A DNA stretch of 11,197 nucleotides from Bdellovibrionales bacterium. GTDB taxonomy: Bacteria > Bdellovibrionota > Bdellovibrionia > Bdellovibrionales > UBA1609. Made by a program: the position numbers and the translations under genes. The stretch lies in contig JAGRAA010000145.1 in NCBI GenBank assembly GCA_020435185.1, positions 1 to 11,197 on the forward strand. The letters run 5' to 3'. Below are positions 1 through 7,299 of the stretch, one piece after another; positions within the stretch are counted from its first letter, which is position 1; the number at the start of each line of letters is the position of its first letter. The notes under the pieces are model-generated. The model searched no databases. It was not told the DNA's origin and saw nothing but the letters and a program-made list of their open reading frames with translations.

Positions 1-1
1 T

Positions 2-3000
2 CATGAAAATATGCAAAGAGCTTGGGCTTTGAATTATTCTTCTATTTGCATCAATGATTACGATGGAGTTTATGGGTTGGCTAGAAGTTTTTTAGATCTT
101 CAGCGGCTAAAGCAAGAGCGCTTTTCCTCTGAAAATAAAAAATCATTGCGTTTAAATTATTCTGTAGAGTTTCATTTGCAACGAGATCATGATCAACCTT
201 TATTGACTCAAAATACAGTGTGTGTGGTCGCAAAAAATAAAATAGGATATCAATCCCTTTGCCAACTCGTTAGTCTTAGTCACAAAGAATCAAAAAAAGA
301 AGCGATATTAAGTTTGGAGCAACTTTTATCGGTTTCGCCAACTGGGCTAGCTGTCATTCAGCCTATGAGAGGTATTGTTCGACAGTATGAAAGCGAGAAA
401 AGAGGTCAGCAAAAAAGTAAACAAGAGGTTCAGCGCTATCATGATTTATCTGATCATTTCAACGGAGCCTTTTATTTGGCTCTGAGTCGACATCTTCACC
501 CCAGTGAAGATTTTGTCCTTAAAAAGGTATTAAGTTTCATTAAAAAATATGGTTTTAAGAGTTTGTGTTGTCAAGATGCCTTTATGCATAGACCTGACCG
601 AAAACCCCTGAGTGACCTTTTACAAGCTATTCGCATCAACAAAACACTTTCTCAAAGTGAGGGGTATTTTTTTCCGAATGGAGAGAGGCATTTACATAGC
701 TTACACTTTTTAGATCAATTGTATTCGCCGTTACCTTGCTATGAACAAAGCCTAATCTATGCAAAAGATCTGAATGAAGAGTGTAGTTTTGACCTTTCCG
801 AGCTTCGTTATCAGTATCCGAAAGAAATGATTCCAAAGTCTTATACCGCTCAGGAGTACTTGGAGAAGCTGGCTTGGGAGGGTGCTCAATGGCGTTATCC
901 TCAAGGAGTAGAAAATAAAGTCAAACATCTAATTCATCATGAATTGCGTCTGATCAAAGATCTTGGTTTTGCGGATTACTTTTTAACCGTGTGGGATATC
1001 GTTCGTTGGGCAAGACAACAAAATATTCTTTGTCAGGGCCGTGGTTCTGCAGCGAATTCGGTGGTTTGTTTTGCTTTAGGAATCACTGCCGTTGACCCTC
1101 ATCGGTTTGATCTTTTATTTGAGCGTTTTATGAGTAAGGAGCGAGGGGACCCTCCAGACATTGATGTGGATTTTGAGCATGAAAGACGCGAGGAGGTGAT
1201 TCAATATATATATCAACGTTATGGAAGAGAAAAAGCGGCGATGGTCGCCAATGTGATTACTTTTAGAGGAAAAGGAGCTTTGCGTTCGGTGGGCTTGGCT
1301 TTAGGGGTCTCTGAAAAAGTTTTATCTAGAGTGAGTCATTTGCGTGGAACAAAATTTTATCGCAGTACGGGGATTGAAAATTTATTATCTAAAACTAAGA
1401 TGGAGTTGTCAGAAAATTCAAAAGATCAACTCTCTGAGCAAATTCCTTGGAAGCTGTGGATATCTTTAAGCCAAGAGCTTCAGGGTTTTCCTCGACACTT
1501 AGGGATTCATTCGGGAGGGTTTATGATTAGTCAGGACTCCATTGACTCTTTAGTTCCTAGAGAGCCCGCCACAATGGAGGGGAGAACAGTTGTTCAGTGG
1601 TGTAAAGAAGATATCGAAGGATTGGGTTTTTTTAAAATTGATCTTTTATGTTTAGGGATGCTAACGGCTATTCGAAAAAGTTTTCATATGATTCAGCAGC
1701 ATTATGGTAAAAACTTAACTCTTTATAATTTGCCAGAGAATGATCAAAAGACTTATCAAATGATTCAACGAGCAGATACCGCTGGGGTTTTTCAAATTGA
1801 ATCTCGAGCACAAATGTCTATGCTCCCTCGTCTTCGTCCTCGTTGTTTTTATGATCTTGTCATTGAAGTGGCTATTATTCGCCCTGGCCCTATTCAGGGT
1901 GGAGTTATCCACCCTTTTCTTCGTCGAAGATATAAACTAGAGCCAGTCACTTATGCTGACCCTCGATTAGAACCGATTTTAAAAAATACCCTAGGCATTC
2001 CTATTTTTCAGGAGCAGGCTATGCGTATAGCTATGGTGTTAGGTGATTTCACTCCTGGAGAAGCCAATGAGTTGAGAAAGAATATTGGCGCTTGGAATGT
2101 TAAAGAATTTGAACGTAATTTAAACCCTTGGATAGAAAAACTCTGTCGAGGAATGAGAAATAACAATATTGATGAGAAATTTATTGAACTTTTAAAGGGT
2201 CAGATGCAAGGGTTTTCAGCTTATGGGTTTCCTGAGTCTCATGCTGTTTCTTTTGCATTGCTGGCCTATGCTTCCAGTTATTTAAAATGTCATTATCCGG
2301 CTATTTTTTTTACCGCTCTTTTAAATTCTCAGCCCATGGGTTTTTATCCTCCCTATGAACTACTTCAGGTGGCGCAAAGAAGTGGAGTAGAGGTTTTGCC
2401 AGTTTGTGTGAATAATTCTTTTTCGGATCACACCATTGAAGGGAGTCAAAAGTCGATTCGATTAGGGTTTCGGCTGGTCAATGGATTGAGTCAAGAGGGT
2501 GCGGAGCGCTTAACGAGCATGAGAATCAAAAGAGGAGTGTTTAAAAGCAAAGAGGATTTTTTGCAAAGAACACAATTGTACAGATCAGACATTACGGCCT
2601 TAGCCGCAGCGGATGCTTTTCGAGTTTTTGGCGTAGAAAGGAAGGAGAGTTTATGGTGGGGAGAGAAAGTGCCGTTGAGTCCTTTTATAGATGTTTTGGA
2701 GTCGCCCTTTGAATGGAGAAAAGAATCGTCTTTTGAAAAGATTCAAAGTGATTATGCCAGCTTTAACGCTTCTTTGGGGGAGCATCCAGCGAGTGTTATT
2801 AAGCGAGAGCTCTGGAGTTATTTAATTTCACTAAAGCAAATGACTTCCTCTCATCAATTTTCTAAAGTGCAACAGGGGTATTTTATCTATACTTTTGGAA
2901 TGGTCTTGGCCAAGCAAGCTCCTCCTTCGGCAAAAGGGATGGTTTTTCTGACTCTTGTGGATGAACAAGGTTCTATTAACTTAGTTTTTACTCCGCAGAT

Positions 3001-3214
3001 CTATGAAAGATTTCATCACTTAATTGATGGAGAAGCTTTTTTGTGTGTGTATGGAAAAATGCAAAAAATAGGGTCTGGTCATTCTTTGCTTGTAAAAAAA
3101 GTTTTCGAACGACAAATGCAGGCTAAGCAATATGGATACACTCCTAAGGCTGATGAAAAAAGAGTTGAAGGCAAAGAAGATGTTTATCTAAAAAAGCCAA
3201 GGGCTTATATGTAA
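2..3214 (+). CDS. dnaE2: Error-prone DNA polymerase III alpha-like subunit DnaE2/ImuC (5' end outside window)
   Basis: Translesion polymerase of the ImuA-ImuB-DnaE2 mutasome, which copies damaged DNA in the SOS response. The frame is open to the window edge. The first visible ATG (base 11) sits inside the conserved PHP start region (INDYDGVYG follows), so by comparison with the family about 25 N-terminal residues are missing. Numbering from that ATG, the PHP domain covers about 1-220. The polymerase core has GRGS (343-346), the catalytic pair D383/D385 in PDIDVDF, and the third catalytic Asp D544 in KIDLL. GFPESH (739-744) and the following ALLNSQPMGFY are typical of DnaE2 rather than replicative DnaE1. 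A helix-hairpin-helix-like region (ADAFRVFG) and an OB fold (about 958-1035) follow. The protein then ends, without the tau-binding tail of replicative DnaE. All three catalytic carboxylates are present, so it is probably active. Any imuA/imuB would lie upstream, out of view. Confidence 0.95.
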   Translation, partial: HENMQRAWALNYSSICINDYDGVYGLARSFLDLQRLKQERFSSENKKSLRLNYSVEFHLQRDHDQPLLTQNTVCVVAKNKIGYQSLCQLVSLSHKESKKEAILSLEQLLSVSPTGLAVIQPMRGIVRQYESEKRGQQKSKQEVQRYHDLSDHFNGAFYLALSRHLHPSEDFVLKKVLSFIKKYGFKSLCCQDAFMHRPDRKPLSDLLQAIRINKTLSQSEGYFFPNGERHLHSLHFLDQLYSPLPCYEQSLIYAKDLNEECSFDLSELRYQYPKEMIPKSYTAQEYLEKLAWEGAQWRYPQGVENKVKHLIHHELRLIKDLGFADYFLTVWDIVRWARQQNILCQGRGSAANSVVCFALGITAVDPHRFDLLFERFMSKERGDPPDIDVDFEHERREEVIQYIYQRYGREKAAMVANVITFRGKGALRSVGLALGVSEKVLSRVSHLRGTKFYRSTGIENLLSKTKMELSENSKDQLSEQIPWKLWISLSQELQGFPRHLGIHSGGFMISQDSIDSLVPREPATMEGRTVVQWCKEDIEGLGFFKIDLLCLGMLTAIRKSFHMIQQHYGKNLTLYNLPENDQKTYQMIQRADTAGVFQIESRAQMSMLPRLRPRCFYDLVIEVAIIRPGPIQGGVIHPFLRRRYKLEPVTYADPRLEPILKNTLGIPIFQEQAMRIAMVLGDFTPGEANELRKNIGAWNVKEFERNLNPWIEKLCRGMRNNNIDEKFIELLKGQMQGFSAYGFPESHAVSFALLAYASSYLKCHYPAIFFTALLNSQPMGFYPPYELLQVAQRSGVEVLPVCVNNSFSDHTIEGSQKSIRLGFRLVNGLSQEGAERLTSMRIKRGVFKSKEDFLQRTQLYRSDITALAAADAFRVFGVERKESLWWGEKVPLSPFIDVLESPFEWRKESSFEKIQSDYASFNASLGEHPASVIKRELWSYLISLKQMTSSHQFSKVQQGYFIYTFGMVLAKQAPPSAKGMVFLTLVDEQGSINLVFTPQIYERFHHLIDGEAFLCVYGKMQKIGSGHSLLVKKVFERQMQAKQYGYTPKADEKRVEGKEDVYLKKPRAYM

Positions 3215-3312
3215 AGTTCTATATACCTAAAAAATTATTGATTTGGAAAACCATTGGAATTAATTGAGTTTTTAAACATATTAGTTAATAAGTATAAATT
3301 TAAACTAAAATA
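3215..3312. other. AT-rich spacer after dnaE2
   Basis: Gene-free stretch between dnaE2 and the toxin-antitoxin promoter. TTAGTT and AACTAA could form a weak AT-only stem, but there is no GC-rich hairpin with a U-run, so no convincing terminator for dnaE2. Confidence 0.4.
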
Positions 3313-3341
3313 TTGACGTATGTAAATATATACAGTATTAT
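3313..3341 (+). promoter_or_regulatory. Sigma70-type promoter of the toxin-antitoxin operon
   Basis: TTGACG (3313-3318) is followed after 17 bases by TATTAT (3336-3341). A perfect TATAAT also occurs at 3339-3344 but with 20-base spacing. Transcription would begin near 3348, giving a leader of under 20 bases before the toxin start. The match is seen in the sequence; activity is inferred. Confidence 0.7.
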
Positions 3342-3352
3342 AATATATACAT
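3320..3352. promoter_or_regulatory. Imperfect inverted repeat over the TA promoter, candidate antitoxin operator
   Basis: Arms ATGTAAATAT (3320-3329) and ATATATACAT (3343-3352) are inverted copies matching at 9 of 10 positions, separated by 13 bases. They flank and overlap the -10 element. HigA-type antitoxins commonly bind palindromes over their own promoter, so this is the natural autoregulatory site. The region is AT-rich, which makes chance pairing more likely; the ATGTA/TACAT ends are the informative part. Confidence 0.5.
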
Positions 3353-3354
3353 CT

Positions 3355-3358
3355 GGGG
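3355..3358 (+). promoter_or_regulatory. Ribosome binding site that decides the toxin start
   Basis: A GGGG run lies six bases upstream of TTG at 3365 but directly against the other in-frame TTG at 3359. The spacing favours 3365 as the start. No ATG is available at the N-terminus. Confidence 0.45.
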
Positions 3359-3364
3359 TTGTGC

Positions 3365-3676
3365 TTGAAAAAGAAATGGATCATTGAAATAACCAAAGAA
3401 TGTGAAGAGCAGTTTACTTTAGACATTAAAAACGGCTTTGTAAGCCAAGATGACTTAAGGATTATAAGTAAATGGTATGATCAGATTGAGGATTTTGGCC
3501 CAGAATCTCTTGTCAATTCGAGATTTTGGAATGATCACGCTCTTGATGGTAATTGGTGTGGTTTTAGATCTTCGTCCTTTAGTTTTCAAGGACGAATTAT
3601 TTATAAAGTTTTTAAAAATAAAATTACCGTCAGCATAGTAAAGATTACTTTGGATCACGACTATAAAAGGAAATAA
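3365..3676 (+). CDS. RelE/HigB-superfamily toxin (putative mRNA interferase)
   Basis: Small protein of 103 residues, first gene of a toxin-antitoxin pair. The C-terminal half has the pattern of the RelE/HigB fold: HALDGNWCGFRS, then a strand with GRIIYKVF, then the closing strand ending in HDYKRK. In this superfamily the toxin cleaves mRNA, usually at the ribosome. The start is not ATG. TTG at 3365 is preferred over TTG at 3359 (two residues longer) because of the spacing from the GGGG run. The antitoxin begins two bases after the stop, and toxin-before-antitoxin is the usual HigBA order. The exact subfamily (HigB, YafQ/RelE or related) cannot be settled by eye, so no symbol is given. Base composition is clearly AT-richer than dnaE2, consistent with acquisition as a cassette. 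Confidence 0.8.
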   Translation: MKKKWIIEITKECEEQFTLDIKNGFVSQDDLRIISKWYDQIEDFGPESLVNSRFWNDHALDGNWCGFRSSSFSFQGRIIYKVFKNKITVSIVKITLDHDYKRK

Positions 3677-3678
3677 AT

Positions 3679-4002
3679 ATGGCAAAAGACCTTAAATTTT
3701 TTATTAATAAAAGTCTGAAAACAAAAAACACATCAGGCAATTTAATTAAATCTTTTCGTAAAAGTTTAAATTTAACCCAAGGTGACGTTGTAGAAGCTAC
3801 TAAAATAAAAAGGCCTAATTTAAGTGCTTTAGAAAATGATAGAATTCCTATGACCAATCACTATGCTGAAATTCTAGCTGTTTGTTTTGGAATTCATCCT
3901 AGTACTCTGCTTTATCCAGATGGAGAATTTTCAAAAAATAAAGAGCTTTTAGAAATAGAAAAAAGAGCAAAAAAAATAATAAACAAACGACAAGCTGTTT
4001 AA
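3679..4002 (+). CDS. XRE-family antitoxin / transcriptional repressor (HigA-like)
   Basis: Protein of 107 residues carrying a helix-turn-helix of the XRE/Cro type. SFRKSLNLTQGDVVEATKIKRPNLSALENDRIPMT spans about residues 25-60, with the usual LTQ, the recognition helix around KRPNLSALEN, and the conserved glycine-free turn. HPSTLLYPDGEF follows and then a Lys-rich tail. The partner is the toxin two bases upstream. A good Shine-Dalgarno, AAGGA at 3667-3671, lies inside the toxin's last codons, seven bases before this ATG, so the two are probably translationally coupled. It likely neutralises the toxin and represses the operon through the inverted repeat at 3320-3352. My count gives 71 G/C in bases 3721-3960 (about 30%), well below dnaE2. 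Confidence 0.85.
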   Translation: MAKDLKFFINKSLKTKNTSGNLIKSFRKSLNLTQGDVVEATKIKRPNLSALENDRIPMTNHYAEILAVCFGIHPSTLLYPDGEFSKNKELLEIEKRAKKIINKRQAV

Positions 4003-4144
4003 TTTTTACGACTTAAAGATAAAGTGGATCTAAATAAAGGGAAAGGAACTCAGTAAAATAGAAAGCTTAAAATAGAGTCCTAGTCTTTGTCTGTAGGAGA
4101 GTTTACTCCGCTAGAAAAATTAATGTTCATCCGAAAAGTTAAGA
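4003..4144. other. Spacer between convergent genes
   Basis: 142 bases between the antitoxin stop and the stop of the minus-strand membrane protein. One would expect a bidirectional terminator here. The best candidate, GGAG/CTCC around 4097-4110, is only a four-base stem, so I do not call one. Confidence 0.4.
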
Positions 4145-7100
4145 TTACATCTCTATAAACTTAGCGTCTTCTTTCCATCCTTTGCTATTAAAGAAATCTT
4201 TCAAAATACTGAGTCGGTTGTGTTCGTTAGACCTTAGTTTTTCAATATGATCGGTGTAAAAACGAATGGCCTTTTGATCCCCATGCGCCACAGAGAGACT
4301 CAACATAATATAGCTTGTTCTTAAGTCAGTTTCATGATTTTGCAAATATTTATAGGCAAAGTCTTGTGCCTTTGAAAAATCTTTTGTTTTAAAAAAATAA
4401 TTGGCCAGGCTTCTGTTAAGGTATTCTCCACAAAGAGGTTTATTCTTTTTGATAAAACTATTTATATTCATTGCATGGGTCATATTAAATTTAACACGCC
4501 CTTCGAATTCATAACAGCGAGAAGTGTCGTCCGCTAAAGAAGGATATTTTTTGATAGCGCTCTTAAACAAATCGATTTGATTGGTCTCAATGTAAGCAGA
4601 AAGCAATAAGTTGAAAGTTTTAGAGTTTGGATTTTTTTGCAAAGAACTTTCTAAAGAGCTAAGGGCGCAACTGTATCTTTCGGCTTTGAGGCAAAATTCT
4701 CCCACTAGATCTATGAACTTATTGTTTTCTTGCAGAAAATCGATCAAGGCAAAAAATTTGTCCCACTGAGCATTTTTGTGTAAGTGAAACAAGTAGTTTG
4801 AGTAGAATTGTTTTTCTTGGTTAGGTTGATCCACCAATTGAGTGAATATATCAGATGAAAATAAATCAGCTAAAAAGCTTTTTACTTCTTGTTTTTGGGC
4901 AAAAGAATAAAAAAGTTGGCTTTGTTTAACTTCGGCGTAAGCATTGAGATCGCTATTGATATTTGCCCCTTGGGCAGCCTTTAGAGCTGTCTCTCTTGAA
5001 AAAGCATAGTTGGTTAAAAAATCCTCTGCTGATTTAATATTGGTGTATTTAAGAATTTTTTTAAAGGTTCTGTTTTGAGAAAGTGCATGGAGCTTGTTGT
5101 AGTTCACCTTTAACTCTTTTTTGGACCCAATGAGTATGAGTTCGTCATCGGATCGATTGGTGAACACTGATCCATGAGGAAAGACTTGATAAAAAGTGGA
5201 GAATATAGATTTTATAACCTCAGGACTCATGTTGTAGAGGTTGAGCCATTGTGCAAAAACACCATTTGGATTTAATTTAGAGTTTACAATTTCAAAATAC
5301 TCTAAGGTAAATAAATTGGCGACTCCAGTCTGCCAAGAGTGAGAGGGTTGGGAGACAATAATATCAAAGGAGCCTTTACTTTGGGCAAGAGCATAGCGAG
5401 CGTCTTCTATTTTTAATTCCAGATTTAACCTAGAGAGAATAGGATGGGTTTTATCTTTGTAGACATATTGGCTGGCTTGGATAATCCCTTCTTCTAGCTC
5501 AGAGACAAAGACTTTGTCGAGATCTGTTTGAGTGAGAAAATCTACAGTGTATCCTCCACCGTATCCAACGACAAAAGCATTGTGTGGATTTCTAGAAAAA
5601 AGGTAAGGTAGAAAACCTAATAAGCCTTCGTATTTTGGTATGATATCTAAAGCCTCACTGTCATATACAGATTCATTAAGGCCATTTGTTTTTAGTCTCA
5701 TGATCCGATCAGAATAGGCGCCGTCTTGCTTGTCGTGAGATAGACTAATGATGGCTGTTTTTCCTTCATACAAAAATTTAAAGTCTTCGTGATCTCTACT
5801 AAAATATTTTAGCAAATCAGAAAGGCTCCATTGACCGTTCACCTTTTGAAAGTAAGCCGACTTAATAATATTTTTAAAATTTATAGATGAACCACTGCTG
5901 GTGGATAAAGACAGCAGTAAAAGAGCCAATAGCGCAAATCCTTTTTTTGCTCTTGATGAGACAAAAACAACTGTTGAAAACAACGTAGATAAAGCAAGTA
6001 AACCCACTGCGATTTTAAGGCTTAAAGAAGATCCTAGTAATGGGATAAAATAAAGACCGGTTAGGTATGCTCCAAGAATAGCTCCGAACGTGTTAGCAGA
6101 ATAAGCAAGGCCAGTGACTCTCGAGGCTTGCTCTTTATTATAGGCGAGAATGCGAATGATCAAGGGTAATAGGCTTCCGAAGACGAAAGTTGAGGGAAGC
6201 AAGAATAAAACCGAAAGTATTGTTTTAATAGACAAAACGCTGATGCTTTCACCTAAATAATAGGCCAGCGTATTTGTAAATACAGGGGCCATACTTAACA
6301 ACGAGCTGGTCATGGGGATGCACAAACAAGAAGCGAATAAAAATATTAACAACAGCTGAGTTCTGTTTTTGATATTTTCAATATATAAAGACAAACTGTA
6401 AGAGCCAAAGGCAATACCAAAAAGAAAAATAGACAAAATAATGCCTAGGCCAAAGATGTTGGTGCCGAAAAATATGCCGAGATATTTATTCCAAACCACT
6501 TGAGCGGATATAGAGCTAAAGCCGATAACTCCTGATATGGAGAGTAGGAGTAAGTTTTCTTTATGAAAGATTTTTCTGCTAAAGTCTGCTTCCTCTTCAT
6601 GGGTTAATGGAATGTAATTGTATAGCTTTGATTTTTTTTCTAATAGGTATGAAACCAGCCACACCATAAGGCTGACGATTACGGTAAGAAAAAAGCCATT
6701 GAGGATACCAAACTTTGGAATGATCCAAAAGCTTGTAGAAAATGCACCTGCTACAGCTCCGAATGTGTTCAGGGCGTATAAAAAACTAATAGAGCGTCCA
6801 TACTGTTCGTTATGTTTAGTGCAAATTTGAATCAGCAAGGGTAAAGTTGCTCCCATACACAGTGTGGGGAGAATGAGGAGCGCAAAGACAAATAAAAACT
6901 TAATTAGAGTAAAGCTCGCAGAAAAAGAATTTTCTAAAGGCAGATGAGAGAGAATGTTTTGAAAATTCAGAATGGGGTAAAGGGTGATTAAGGCAAAGAC
7001 CCCAGAGAGTCCTTCCATCATCCCATAAGCATGTATGGGGTTTTTGATTTTCTGCGCATATTTGCCTCCGAAGTAGGAGCCCATAGCTAAGCCGAAAAAG

Positions 7101-7243
7101 AAAATAGAAAGAACCATGCTTAATGAGCTTGAGGTTGATCCGACTCCTAAAGAGAGTGTTCTTACCCAAAGAGACTCATAGACCAGGCTCGTGGTCCCAG
7201 AAAAAAAGAATAAACTATATAAAACTGATTTTTGTATTTTCAT
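4145..7243 (-). CDS. Fused MFS-like membrane / spermidine-synthase-like / helical-repeat protein
   Basis: Inner-membrane protein of 1032 residues. Residues 1-430 are strongly hydrophobic and internally duplicated: about 7-200 and 230-430 each carry a G-x-x-LP-L-I, R, NTFGA-x-x-GA, IP-x-x-G series (130-179 and 355-404). Residues 490-700 form a spermidine-synthase-like Rossmann domain with SAM-site glycines GYGGG (560-564), acidic E582 and D614 in EDAR. The catalytic-loop position that is Asp in true spermidine synthases reads SQPSHSW (631-637), so the catalytic Asp is Gln632 and the second is His635. Aminopropyl transfer is therefore doubtful. Residues 780-1032 are helical and TPR-like. The ATG is the only possible start, because TAA lies three codons upstream in frame. 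No Shine-Dalgarno is visible. It is encoded 56 bases after the repeat protein. The substrate is unknown. Confidence 0.85.
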   Translation of the reverse strand: MKIQKSVLYSLFFFSGTTSLVYESLWVRTLSLGVGSTSSSLSMVLSIFFFGLAMGSYFGGKYAQKIKNPIHAYGMMEGLSGVFALITLYPILNFQNILSHLPLENSFSASFTLIKFLFVFALLILPTLCMGATLPLLIQICTKHNEQYGRSISFLYALNTFGAVAGAFSTSFWIIPKFGILNGFFLTVIVSLMVWLVSYLLEKKSKLYNYIPLTHEEEADFSRKIFHKENLLLLSISGVIGFSSISAQVVWNKYLGIFFGTNIFGLGIILSIFLFGIAFGSYSLSLYIENIKNRTQLLLIFLFASCLCIPMTSSLLSMAPVFTNTLAYYLGESISVLSIKTILSVLFLLPSTFVFGSLLPLIIRILAYNKEQASRVTGLAYSANTFGAILGAYLTGLYFIPLLGSSLSLKIAVGLLALSTLFSTVVFVSSRAKKGFALLALLLLSLSTSSGSSINFKNIIKSAYFQKVNGQWSLSDLLKYFSRDHEDFKFLYEGKTAIISLSHDKQDGAYSDRIMRLKTNGLNESVYDSEALDIIPKYEGLLGFLPYLFSRNPHNAFVVGYGGGYTVDFLTQTDLDKVFVSELEEGIIQASQYVYKDKTHPILSRLNLELKIEDARYALAQSKGSFDIIVSQPSHSWQTGVANLFTLEYFEIVNSKLNPNGVFAQWLNLYNMSPEVIKSIFSTFYQVFPHGSVFTNRSDDELILIGSKKELKVNYNKLHALSQNRTFKKILKYTNIKSAEDFLTNYAFSRETALKAAQGANINSDLNAYAEVKQSQLFYSFAQKQEVKSFLADLFSSDIFTQLVDQPNQEKQFYSNYLFHLHKNAQWDKFFALIDFLQENNKFIDLVGEFCLKAERYSCALSSLESSLQKNPNSKTFNLLLSAYIETNQIDLFKSAIKKYPSLADDTSRCYEFEGRVKFNMTHAMNINSFIKKNKPLCGEYLNRSLANYFFKTKDFSKAQDFAYKYLQNHETDLRTSYIMLSLSVAHGDQKAIRFYTDHIEKLRSNEHNRLSILKDFFNSKGWKEDAKFIEM

Positions 7244-7249
7244 GGTTTT

Positions 7250-7279
7250 TTAATAATCGAGAAATTTGGGGAAGATCAA
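7250..7279 (-). promoter_or_regulatory. Possible promoter giving a leaderless transcript
   Basis: On the minus strand TTGATC (7279-7274) is followed after 18 bases by TATTAA (7255-7250), then six bases before the ATG at 7243. Each element matches the sigma70 consensus at four of six positions. Transcription would start at or beside the ATG, which would fit the absence of a ribosome binding site. Weak evidence; cotranscription from the upstream gene is equally possible. Confidence 0.3.
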
Positions 7280-7290
7280 GGATCTTCCCC
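7268..7290 (-). terminator. Perfect 10-bp hairpin between the repeat protein and the membrane protein genes
   Basis: GGGGAAGATC and GATCTTCCCC pair perfectly around a three-base loop, starting nine bases after the stop codon at 7300. On the minus strand the stem is followed by AAATTTCTCG, not a clean U-run. It may therefore be a leaky terminator or attenuator, or an RNA-stabilising stem, instead of a full stop. Confidence 0.5.
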
Positions 7291-7299
7291 AGAAAATAA

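Noticed and set aside
3455..3857. Minus-strand frames 3455-3685 and 3645-3857
   Set aside because: Antisense to the toxin and antitoxin genes, which have clear family patterns and good spacing.
4097..4110. GGAG/CTCC hairpin as convergent terminator
   Set aside because: Four-base stem with no U-run on either strand.
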